Positions 1 through 6,222 of a DNA stretch of 6,809 nt are shown in pieces (position 1 is the first letter of the stretch; the number at the start of each line of letters is the position of its first letter). This stretch comes from Planctomycetota bacterium. Lineage in GTDB: Bacteria > Planctomycetota > UBA1135 > JALUZX01. The position numbers and the translations under genes were made by a program. The stretch spans positions 1 to 6,809 of the forward strand of contig JALUZX010000636.1 in assembly GCA_027011425.1 (NCBI GenBank), given 5' to 3'. Below the pieces are notes generated by a model, which made no database searches, was not told the origin of the DNA, and saw nothing but the letters and a program-made list of their open reading frames with translations.

Positions 1-1619
1 ATGTAGGGATATTCGTAGGATGTGGGCGGGTTGAAGTTTTCCTTGATGGTCCTGGGCGTGACCCAGCGAAGGAGGTTCAGGTAGGACCCGGCCTTGTCGT
101 TGGTGCCCGACGCCCGGCTTCCCCCGAAGGGCTGGCGGCCCACGACGGCCCCGGTGGGCTTGTCGTTGATGTAGAAGTTCCCCGCGGCGTGGCGGAGTTT
201 CCGGGTGGCCTCCAGGACGGCGCCCCGGTCGTTGGCGAAGACCGCTCCGGTGAGCCCGTAGGGAGAGGTCTCGTCGCAGAGTTCCAGGGTCCGGCCGAAC
301 TCCCGGTCCGGGTAGACATACACCGTGAGGACCGGGCCGAAGATCTCCTCGGACATGAGCTTGGACTTGGGGTCCAGGGCCTGGACCACCGTGGGTTTTA
401 CGAAATACCCCTTGGAATCGTCGTATTCCCCGCCGAGCAGGATCTTTTCCCGGGAACTCTTCCTGGCGTGCTCGATGTAGCCGGCGATGTTGTCGAAGGC
501 CGCCTTGTCGATCACGGCCGCCACGAAAGTGGTGAAGTCGGTGACGTCGCCCACCCTGAGGGATTGGACCTGGTCGAAGAAGGGATCCCTGATTTCGTCC
601 CACACGGATTCAGGGATATAAGCGCGGGACACGGCGGAGCATTTCTGCCCCTGGTATTCGAAGGCGCCCCGGATCAAGGCGGTGACGAGGGCGTCCCTGT
701 CGGCGGAGGGGTGGGCGAAGACGAAGTCTTTGCCCCCGGTCTCGCCCACGATCCTGGGGTAGCTCCTGTAGGAGGCGATGTTCCCGCCGATGGTTTTCCA
801 CATGGACTGGAACGTGGACGTGGACCCGGTGAAATGGATCCCGGCCAGGCCGGGATCCCTGAGGACGACGGGGCCCACCTTGCTTCCCGGCCCGGGGATC
901 ATGTTGATCACCCCGGGAGGCATGCCGGCTTCCTCGAGGATGTCCATCAGGTAGTGGGCGGCGTAGACCGCCGAGGATGCGGGTTTCCAAATGACAGTAT
1001 TTCCCATGAGGGCCGGGGCGGTGGGGAGGTTGCCCGCGATGGAAGTGAAATTGAAGGGGGTTACGGCAAAAATGAACCCCTCGAGGGGGCGCTGTTCCAC
1101 GATGTCCCATTCTCCCCGCGGGGAGAGAGGCTGGTCCCTGAGGATCTGCTGGGCGTAATAGGGGTTGAACCTCCAGAAGTCGATCAATTCACAGGCTGAG
1201 TCGATTTCCGCCTGGTTCGGCGTCTTGCTCTGGCCCAGCATGGTGGCCGCGTTCAAGGTCATCCTGTATTTTCCGGCCAGGAGTTCGGCCGCCCGGTAGA
1301 GCACGGCGGCCCGGGCCTCCCACGGCCAGGTGGACCATTCCTTCCACGCGGAGGCGGCCGCCTCCACGGCGGCCTTCACCTCCTCGGGGCCGGCCTGGTG
1401 ATAGGCGGCGAGCACGTGCCCGTGGTCGTGGGGGCATACGCACCGGCCCAGTTTTCCCGTGGTCACCTTTTTCCCGCCGATACGGAGGGGGATCTCTACT
1501 TCCCCGGAGAGCATTTCCTTCAGGCGGGCCTGGAGGGCGGCTCTCTCGGGGCTGCCGGGGGCGTAATCCAGGACCGGTTCGTTGGACGGGCGGGGTAGAT
1601 CGGGGAGCGAAGCTTCCAT
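1..1619 (-). CDS. pruA: L-glutamate gamma-semialdehyde (1-pyrroline-5-carboxylate) dehydrogenase, 3' end cut by window edge
   Basis: This enzyme oxidises glutamate-gamma-semialdehyde (from P5C) to glutamate with NAD+, the second step of proline catabolism, in the cytoplasm. The frame stays open for 539 codons from ATG 1619 to the left edge. The ALDH landmarks are in order: VTPFNFTSIAGNLP (residues 186-199) with the conserved Asn190, VIWKPA with Lys212, FTGSTSTF (263-270), the general base Glu293 in ETGGKD, the nucleophile Cys327 in EYQGQKCSAV, EEIFGPV (424-430), and QPFGGSRASGTNDKAG (496-511). The wording of these motifs and the length match the stand-alone P5CDH type related to mitochondrial ALDH4A1, rather than the dehydrogenase half of PutA. 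The last visible residues, TSYEYPY followed by AT, resemble the extreme C-terminus of that family, so probably only a few residues are missing. The start is fixed by an AAGGAGG ribosome binding site 7 bases upstream. No proline dehydrogenase gene is visible nearby; it could lie beyond the left edge. Confidence 0.95.
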   Translation of the reverse strand, partial: MEASLPDLPRPSNEPVLDYAPGSPERAALQARLKEMLSGEVEIPLRIGGKKVTTGKLGRCVCPHDHGHVLAAYHQAGPEEVKAAVEAAASAWKEWSTWPWEARAAVLYRAAELLAGKYRMTLNAATMLGQSKTPNQAEIDSACELIDFWRFNPYYAQQILRDQPLSPRGEWDIVEQRPLEGFIFAVTPFNFTSIAGNLPTAPALMGNTVIWKPASSAVYAAHYLMDILEEAGMPPGVINMIPGPGSKVGPVVLRDPGLAGIHFTGSTSTFQSMWKTIGGNIASYRSYPRIVGETGGKDFVFAHPSADRDALVTALIRGAFEYQGQKCSAVSRAYIPESVWDEIRDPFFDQVQSLRVGDVTDFTTFVAAVIDKAAFDNIAGYIEHARKSSREKILLGGEYDDSKGYFVKPTVVQALDPKSKLMSEEIFGPVLTVYVYPDREFGRTLELCDETSPYGLTGAVFANDRGAVLEATRKLRHAAGNFYINDKPTGAVVGRQPFGGSRASGTNDKAGSYLNLLRWVTPRTIKENFNPPTSYEYPY

Positions 1620-1626
1620 TTCCAAG

Positions 1627-1633
1627 CCTCCTT
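1627..1633 (-). promoter_or_regulatory. Ribosome binding site of the P5C dehydrogenase gene
   Basis: On the minus strand this reads AAGGAGG, 7 bases before ATG 1619. It is a near-perfect Shine-Dalgarno sequence and decides the start. It shows that the gene is translated independently even if transcripts enter from the gene upstream. Confidence 0.75.
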
Positions 1634-1715
1634 GTCTGGGTCGTTCCAGGGCTCGCGTCGCGCAAGGACCCTACCCTCCATGGGGAGGCTTTTCTTTTCA
1701 AGGGTTGGCGGTTTC

Positions 1716-4481
1716 TTACCAGCCCAGTCTCAGGCGGAGCCCCGGAGAGGAGCTGTAGTAACCCGGTCCCAGGAGCCCCTTCTTGTCCAGGGCGAACCAT
1801 TGGAAGTAGGCCGTGGCTCCCAGGAGGGTCGGCTCCAAGGGGATGGGAAGGGGAAGGGCGGCCTTGCCCGTCCCGTCGGTCCCGGCCAGGTTGGAGACGG
1901 CGGACCCCAGGACCACCACCTGGCAGGGCCCGACGTCCAGGGTCCCCTGCATGGTGGAAGAGGCCAGGAGGATGGCGGCCGTCCAAGGCGCGGCCGAAGA
2001 GAGCCCCATCCGGAAGGAGAGGTTGCCCAGGACGGGGTTCCCCCGGGCCTCGATCACGGGGGTTCCCGTGACCCCGGGGCAGCCCGTTCCGAAGGTGATC
2101 GCCGCCGGGGGGACTGTGAAGGAAGTGACGGAGACGTCCAGGGTGGAGAAGCTGGTCACCACGGCTTCGTCGTCCCCGTTTCCGTCCAGGTCCCCCAGGG
2201 CCAGGCCGCGGGGAGCGGCTGAGGGGCAGACCCAGGTGGTCCTGAAGAAAGTCCTGCTGGTAGGGTTCATGTCCTCCAGAACCGCCAGGGTCCCCTCGGC
2301 CAGGTCTAGGACGAAGAGGTCCGTGAATCCGTTGCCCAGGGATTTCCCGGCCCGGATCTTGAGAAAACCCTTCCCCGAATAGACCCTGGTGGAGGAATGA
2401 AGGGAAAGCCCCTTGGCGCCGAAGAACACCCGAACCTCCGAAGGCTTCAAGGGGAAGGAGATCATGGGAGTCACCCCGGCGATCACGTCGGGGTTCCCGT
2501 CCCGGTCCAGGTCCGCCACGTTCAGGTTCACCTGGATGGGGGATGCCACGCCCAGGGAAAAGGGGCCTGCCGGCGAGGAGGAAAAGGTCCCGCCCTGGTT
2601 CGCCACCAGGTAGATCCCCGCGCGGGTGCCCGTCTGGGCCGCCGCCAGGTCCAGGTCCCCGTCTCCATCCATGTCCCAGAGGACCAGGTCGGCCGGGTCG
2701 GAGAGGCCCTTGATGACCGCCGGTGTTCCCGCTGCGTGGTCGAAGTAGAGGGTCTTCCCCGCCTGGAAGGGGGTCCTGGCCACGGCGGCCACCAGGTCGT
2801 CCCTGTTGTCCGTTCCGACCTTTCCGGCCGCCACGGCGATGACGGGGATTCCGCATTGCAGGGTGGATGTGACAGCCAGGGTTCCTTTGGTGTTGGTGAG
2901 GATGGAGATGGTTCCGTCGTTGGTGTTGGCCACGGCCAGGTCCTTGTCTCCGTCCCCGTCGAAATCCCCCGCCGCCAGGCGGCAGGGGGTCTTTCCCACC
3001 CGGATGGTTTGCGGGGGAAGGAATCCTCCCTTCCCGTCGGCCAGGAGGATTTCCACCTTTCCCGCTTCGTAGTCCACCGCCGCCAGGTCCGGACCTCCCT
3101 TGCCGTCCAGGTCCACCACCAGGACGGCGGAAGGCCTTCCCCCGACCTTCCATGAGCGGATTTCAAGGTTTTCCTCGAAGGCGAGGGGAGTGGAGGAGTC
3201 CACGTTGCCCGAGACCCCGTCGCCGCCCGGTCCGGACGGCCCGCCCGGGCCGCCCCACCAGTTCCACCTGGCGTCCACCGGCGGGGCGTTGGTCCCTATG
3301 TTCCGGACCCCGTAGCCAGCGTTGCCGGAGAAGTTGTTCGCCCTGAGGATGTTGTTCGGGCTCCATGCGCCCGCGCCGAGTCCGTCCAGGGTTACGGCGT
3401 CGGCATCCCATGTTCCGGAAACCTTGCCCCGAAATTGCCCCGAAAGCCCTTTTATAGTATTTCCAGAAATACGGATTCTTGTGTAAGTCTGCCATGAGCC
3501 GGGGCCCGCCTCCATGTAGACGCCCGATCCGTCCCGGACGTCCTCGATCCTGTTTCCCGCCAGGTCCAGGTGCGAGAGGCCGTATCGAACGGTGATCACC
3601 CCCTTCCCCCGGGAGGTCGTTCCGCCGAAGGAGCGATGGAACGTGTTGCCCCGGATCGTGATGTCTTCCGGCGGGGGTTCCGTGCCGGAAGACGTCCTGG
3701 CGGGGTTCTCGAAGAGGAGGGCGATGTTGAGAAATCCGGAGAAATCGCACTCTTCCACCAGGAGGCGGCGGACCCTGGGCATCTCCAGGCAGGCGCCGGG
3801 GGGGATGGATGGGGCCGTCCGGTTCAGGAATGTGCATTTGCGCAGGACCCAGTCCTCCAGGACGGAACCGGGGCCGGGGTCCGCAAGGATGGAACTCCCC
3901 TTGAGGTTTGAGAATGTGCATTCCTGGATGGTGACCCGGTCCGAATCCCCTGTCACCTGGATCGCGTGGACCTGCCCTCCCCCTCCAAGAAAGCACCCTT
4001 CCACAAGGAGGTCCGGGGAGGAACCGGCCAGGATCGCTCTCATGCCCCCTGCCAGGATAAGGTTGCGTAAAACCGTGTTCGTGGCTCCGGGCTCCAGGAC
4101 CAGGGGGGCGTCCCGGGATGTGTTCCCCTGGACGGAGATTCCGATCCGGGCCAGGGTGACCCGGGAGGATTTGACCAGGAAGGCCGTTCCGCCGGGCACG
4201 GAGTTCCTGGTGATCTGGGGCCCCGAGCCCAGCAGGGTGAGGCTCTTGGAGACGACCACCGCTTCGGAGTAGTCGGCCGGGGCCACGCGGACGGTGCCTC
4301 CCGCCGCCACGAGGGAGACCCCTTTCCCCAGGGTCTTGACCGGCGCGGAGGGGCTGGTTCCGGGGTTGGAATCCGATCCGTGGACGCCGTCCACGTAGAT
4401 CGTGGTCTGGGCTTTGCCCGCCGGGACGAAGAGAGCGAGGGCCAGAGCCGGGAAGATTGCCTTTACCAAGAGAGAATTCAT
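1716..4481 (-). CDS. Exported beta-helix / seven-repeat FG-GAP propeller protein with lineage-type C-terminal module
   Basis: No single named family covers this 921-residue protein. From ATG 4481 it begins with a clear signal peptide (residues 1-24, hydrophobic core FPALALALFVPA, likely cleavage after GKA). Next is a right-handed parallel beta-helix, about 26-445, opening with TIYVDGVHGSDSNPGTS (DUF1565-like). It has many N-x-F/I turns such as ECTFSN and RGNTFHRS, and closes with WNWWGGPGGPSG. Seven FG-GAP/VCBS-like loops follow about every 50 residues: DLDGKGGPD 457-465, DFDGDGDKD 506-514, GTDNRDD 556-562, DMDGDGDLD 603-611, DLDRDGNPD 657-665, LGNGFTD 715-721 and DLDGNGDDE 764-772. This suggests a seven-bladed, calcium-binding propeller. 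Residues 797-921 form the C-terminal module shared with the next gene upstream, with Cys801 and Cys853. The role is probably surface binding or scaffolding; no catalytic site was recognised. An in-frame GTG at 4538 with a stronger ribosome binding site would add 19 residues. No U-tract terminator follows the TAA at 1716-1718. Confidence 0.88.
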   Translation of the reverse strand: MNSLLVKAIFPALALALFVPAGKAQTTIYVDGVHGSDSNPGTSPSAPVKTLGKGVSLVAAGGTVRVAPADYSEAVVVSKSLTLLGSGPQITRNSVPGGTAFLVKSSRVTLARIGISVQGNTSRDAPLVLEPGATNTVLRNLILAGGMRAILAGSSPDLLVEGCFLGGGGQVHAIQVTGDSDRVTIQECTFSNLKGSSILADPGPGSVLEDWVLRKCTFLNRTAPSIPPGACLEMPRVRRLLVEECDFSGFLNIALLFENPARTSSGTEPPPEDITIRGNTFHRSFGGTTSRGKGVITVRYGLSHLDLAGNRIEDVRDGSGVYMEAGPGSWQTYTRIRISGNTIKGLSGQFRGKVSGTWDADAVTLDGLGAGAWSPNNILRANNFSGNAGYGVRNIGTNAPPVDARWNWWGGPGGPSGPGGDGVSGNVDSSTPLAFEENLEIRSWKVGGRPSAVLVVDLDGKGGPDLAAVDYEAGKVEILLADGKGGFLPPQTIRVGKTPCRLAAGDFDGDGDKDLAVANTNDGTISILTNTKGTLAVTSTLQCGIPVIAVAAGKVGTDNRDDLVAAVARTPFQAGKTLYFDHAAGTPAVIKGLSDPADLVLWDMDGDGDLDLAAAQTGTRAGIYLVANQGGTFSSSPAGPFSLGVASPIQVNLNVADLDRDGNPDVIAGVTPMISFPLKPSEVRVFFGAKGLSLHSSTRVYSGKGFLKIRAGKSLGNGFTDLFVLDLAEGTLAVLEDMNPTSRTFFRTTWVCPSAAPRGLALGDLDGNGDDEAVVTSFSTLDVSVTSFTVPPAAITFGTGCPGVTGTPVIEARGNPVLGNLSFRMGLSSAAPWTAAILLASSTMQGTLDVGPCQVVVLGSAVSNLAGTDGTGKAALPLPIPLEPTLLGATAYFQWFALDKKGLLGPGYYSSSPGLRLRLGW

Positions 4482-4541
4482 TGGGTTCCTGTCGCTGTGC
4501 AAAGAGAAGGGATCGGCCGGGATCCCGGAGAATCCCACAGT

Positions 4542-4551
4542 CTCCTCCTCC
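4542..4551 (-). promoter_or_regulatory. Strong Shine-Dalgarno sequence in front of an alternative GTG start
   Basis: The minus strand reads GGAGGAGGAG, ending 3 bases before GTG 4538; its overlapping GGAGG cores lie 5 and 8 bases away. This is stronger than the AGGA found 5 bases before ATG 4481. If used, the beta-helix/propeller protein starts MGFSGIPADPF and its signal peptide has a 19-residue extension. The ATG start is preferred because it gives a conventional signal peptide, but the DNA signal favours the GTG. The true start is unresolved. Confidence 0.5.
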
Positions 4552-4558
4552 AGGATGC

Positions 4559-4590
4559 TTCAACCCGGCGCCGCCGGGGCCGGGGTTGAA
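4559..4590 (-). terminator. Intergenic hairpin between the two exported-protein genes (weak or partial terminator)
   Basis: The arms TTCAACCC (4559-4566) and GGGTTGAA (4583-4590) pair perfectly over 8 bases, and one bulge allows three more G-C pairs inside. The hairpin starts 19 bases after the hydrolase stop codon and ends just before the ribosome binding site of the next gene. It has no U-tract on the minus strand, so it is not a classic rho-independent terminator. It could attenuate transcription or stabilise the mRNA. Confidence 0.35.
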
Positions 4591-4609
4591 TCTTCGTGAA
4601 TGGTCCGGG

Positions 4610-5776
4610 TTAGTTGAAGATGCCCACGTCCAGTCCATTGCTCCCCGCCAGAACCCCAGGGCCGATGGGGCCGGCCGGGTCGTAGACGAAGAACTGGAAA
4701 TGGACATGGCCTCCCACCAGGGATGGGTCGGAAGGGATGGGCAAGGGAAGTTTGAGCCCCCCCTTGGTGTCGAGCAGGGAGGCGAAGGGAAGCATGGGCG
4801 ACCCGACCTTCAGGACGCATCCTCCCCCGAGAGCCACGGAGGCGGACTTGGATCCCGCCACCAGCAGGATCGGGGCGCCGGGCCTTCCCTGACCGAGGGA
4901 GAGGGAGAAGGAGGCGTTCCCGATCTTGGGGATTCCTTTGTAGATCAGGCTGGGGATCTTCCCCCCCGTGCCGGGGCAACCGCCCGTTCCGGGAGTGAGC
5001 CAGGTGTTCACCGCCGCGTTGATAAAGGGGATGAACGCCTTTGTTAGGGCGATGTTTCCGGCGGTGGTTGGATGAGAGTCGCCTCCTCTCCTGTATTCTT
5101 TTCGGAGCATGTTGGGTTCCGTTGGGTGGCTAGGCGGATTGGCCAGGATGTCGAAGAGGTCGAAGCAGGCCACGTTTTTCAATCCCGTCTTGGTCCGGTA
5201 GTCCCGGACCCAGGTGGTGGCAAGCCAGGTATGAAATTCCCTGGCCCTGGCGGCGTCGGCCTTGTTGGTCGACGAAGGGTTGAGGGGGGGCGCCGTGACC
5301 GCCACGAAGAGGGTGTTGGGATACTTTCGGAAGATTTCCGCGCAGGCCAGGTAGGCCGCCTTGTGGTTCCAGATCGTGTGAGCGCAGTTGGTGGGGTTTC
5401 CCGGGGAGGTTCCCGTAGAACGAATACCACTGTTTGGGAAACATGACTTGAACATGATGATCCGGTTGTAGCGGCCCGGCTTGGTGTAGTAGTGGTTGGG
5501 ATGATAATCGAAAATGCGTATAAGATTCATCCGGTCCCGGAACTTGGGGTACCAGTTGCACACGTCCGTCTGCTGGCCGATGGAGTCTCCGTAGGTGGCG
5601 TCGTGCACCCGGAAGACGTGCTGGTTTTGCTTGGGGTTCTGCAGGGCGGAACGCAGCCCGTCCTTGAGCCAGTTGTTTCCGACGGAATGGTGGATGAAGA
5701 GAAAATCGAAGTCCCCCGCCGGGACGGCCGGGGCGGAAAGGGTGAGGGTCACGAGAAGGGCCGGGAGAAGTTTCAT
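4610..5776 (-). CDS. Exported SGNH/GDSL-like hydrolase with the shared C-terminal module
   Basis: This 388-residue protein has a signal peptide at residues 1-20 (MKLLPALLVTLTLSAPAVPA). The catalytic part, about 22-260, looks like an SGNH/GDSL-type esterase. Its N-terminal strand FLFIHHSVGNNWL puts Ser31 where the GDS serine is expected. KSCFPNS (110-116) offers Asn115, VAVTAPPLNP (158-167) resembles a core strand with its loop, and GGDSHPTTAGN (231-241) supplies Asp233 and His235 in the usual place of the C-terminal Asp-His. The expected role is hydrolysis of esters, such as acyl groups on a polysaccharide, outside the cytoplasm. The assignment rests on motif reading and the catalytic residues are inferred. 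Residues 264-388 form the shared module, with Cys267 and Cys320. The ATG is supported by AGAGAGGA 8 bases upstream. The gene lies upstream of the beta-helix/propeller gene on the same strand and may share its transcript. Confidence 0.85.
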   Translation of the reverse strand: MKLLPALLVTLTLSAPAVPAGDFDFLFIHHSVGNNWLKDGLRSALQNPKQNQHVFRVHDATYGDSIGQQTDVCNWYPKFRDRMNLIRIFDYHPNHYYTKPGRYNRIIMFKSCFPNSGIRSTGTSPGNPTNCAHTIWNHKAAYLACAEIFRKYPNTLFVAVTAPPLNPSSTNKADAARAREFHTWLATTWVRDYRTKTGLKNVACFDLFDILANPPSHPTEPNMLRKEYRRGGDSHPTTAGNIALTKAFIPFINAAVNTWLTPGTGGCPGTGGKIPSLIYKGIPKIGNASFSLSLGQGRPGAPILLVAGSKSASVALGGGCVLKVGSPMLPFASLLDTKGGLKLPLPIPSDPSLVGGHVHFQFFVYDPAGPIGPGVLAGSNGLDVGIFN

Positions 5777-5842
5777 TCCTGGGGTCCTCTCTGCCAGGGG
5801 TTCAGGGGGTCTTGAAATTCTAAGCCCGAAAAAGCCTCCATG

Positions 5843-5878
5843 AGCCGGGATTTCTCGAGAATCAAGCCGGGATTCCCG
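5843..5878. promoter_or_regulatory. Operator-like direct repeat with embedded palindromes
   Basis: AGCCGGGATT occurs at 5843-5852 and again at 5865-5874, a 22-base period of about two helical turns. Between the copies lies the perfect 10-base palindrome TTCTCGAGAA (5852-5861). The second copy overlaps an 11-base palindrome CGGGATTCCCG (5868-5878). The cluster lies just downstream of the predicted transcription start of the hydrolase gene, where a repressor site would be effective. Binding is an inference. Confidence 0.3.
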
Positions 5879-5887
5879 TTGCAGGCT

Positions 5888-5916
5888 CTTATCGGGACAG
5901 AAGTTTCATCGGTCGA
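5888..5916 (-). promoter_or_regulatory. Candidate sigma70-type promoter for the hydrolase gene
   Basis: On the minus strand, TCGACC (5911-5916, 4 of 6 to TTGACA) and GATAAG (5888-5893, 4 of 6 to TATAAT) are separated by exactly 17 bases. Transcription would start near 5881, leaving a leader of about 105 bases before ATG 5776. It is the best pairing I found by eye upstream of this gene, but the match is moderate, and the promoter consensus of this lineage may differ. Confidence 0.3.
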
Positions 5917-5950
5917 AGGGGCCATAAGGGAAAAGGAGAAAGGTCTTTTT

Positions 5951-5981
5951 TTCGCCCGCCCGTGCGGATCAACCGGGCGAA
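5951..5981. repeat. Perfect 8-base inverted repeat in the intergenic region
   Basis: TTCGCCCG (5951-5958) and CGGGCGAA (5974-5981) are exact reverse complements around a 15-base loop. The T-run lies on the 5' side when read on the plus strand, so this is not a terminator in either direction. It sits beyond the candidate hydrolase promoter and near the AT-rich island, so it could be a regulator site or a structured leader element for the plus-strand gene. Confidence 0.4.
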
Positions 5982-6143
5982 GTGGGATTTTCTATAAAAA
6001 TATGGATGACGTAAGATAGTCTCTTCGCCACTTCTTTCCCAGGGGGGGCGTCCTCTTTCCGCCCTCTTCTGCTCAGGAGTGAAACAGGCAGGAGAATGCC
6101 CTCGAGGTGATGAGGTCTCCCCCGGCAAGTGCGTCCTGTTCCC

Positions 6144-6163
6144 CCGGACCCGGGCTTGTCCGG
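6144..6163. repeat. Short inverted repeat upstream of the plus-strand gene
   Basis: CCGGAC (6144-6149) and GTCCGG (6158-6163) pair perfectly around an 8-base loop; flanking C and G runs may extend the stem with bulges. It is 60 bases before the GTG start of the plus-strand gene. Only TTTC follows, too short to call a terminator. In such GC-rich DNA it could be chance. Confidence 0.25.
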
Positions 6164-6212
6164 TTTCGGGGGGAGGGGTGGTCCAATCGTCCGCTTTTCG
6201 TTTTTCCTTTCT

Positions 6213-6217
6213 GGAGG
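6213..6217 (+). promoter_or_regulatory. Ribosome binding site deciding the GTG start of the plus-strand gene
   Basis: GGAGG lies 5 bases before GTG 6223. The downstream in-frame ATG at 6265, which would give a shorter signal peptide, is preceded by a pyrimidine-rich stretch with no Shine-Dalgarno sequence. The GTG is therefore the better start. Confidence 0.6.
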
Positions 6218-6222
6218 TAGAG

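Larger units (their letters stand above)
5777..6222. other. Divergent intergenic region, 446 bases
   Basis: This region separates the minus-strand hydrolase from the plus-strand partial gene. It holds a candidate minus-strand promoter, an operator-like repeat and palindrome cluster and two hairpins, which are listed separately. It also has an AT-rich island around 5986-6020, unusual against the GC-rich background, containing TATAAA (5993-5998) and TAAGAT (6012-6017); no convincing -35 could be paired with either. A run of seven T (5946-5952), a run of seven G (6042-6048) and pyrimidine-rich stretches near 6029-6075 and 6195-6212 are also present. No convincing coding frame or RNA gene was recognised, although the frame of the plus-strand gene stays open upstream to beyond 6079. 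Confidence 0.6.

Noticed and set aside
189..1199. A 336-codon plus-strand frame opposite the P5C dehydrogenase
   Set aside because: It is antisense to an unmistakable ALDH with all catalytic motifs; its Gly/Asp/Val-rich translation shows no domain.
1675..1688. Short CCTCC/GGAGG inverted repeat between the propeller gene and the dehydrogenase, considered as a terminator
   Set aside because: The stem is only 5 bases, with a 4-base loop and no U-tract after it on the minus strand.
1696..1701. TTGAAA on the minus strand as a -35 box for the dehydrogenase gene
   Set aside because: It matches the -35 consensus well, but no acceptable -10 box lies 16-19 bases downstream.
1189..4707. Several long minus-strand open frames overlapping the beta-helix/propeller gene in other frames (such as 1189-3153 and 3163-4707)
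   Set aside because: Their translations are runs of Gly, Arg and Pro without domains. They are stop-poor shadows of GC-rich coding DNA; the chosen frame has a signal peptide, periodic FG-GAP motifs and a coherent C-terminus.
6042..6048. Run of seven G as a possible phase-variation tract
   Set aside because: It lies about 175 bases before the start codon, outside any coding frame I accept, and such runs are expected in DNA of this composition.
6079..6081. An earlier in-frame GTG as the start of the plus-strand gene
   Set aside because: The frame is open, but the GTG lacks a well-spaced ribosome binding site and would add about 48 residues of non-signal sequence before the signal peptide; GTG 6223 has GGAGG at 5 bases.
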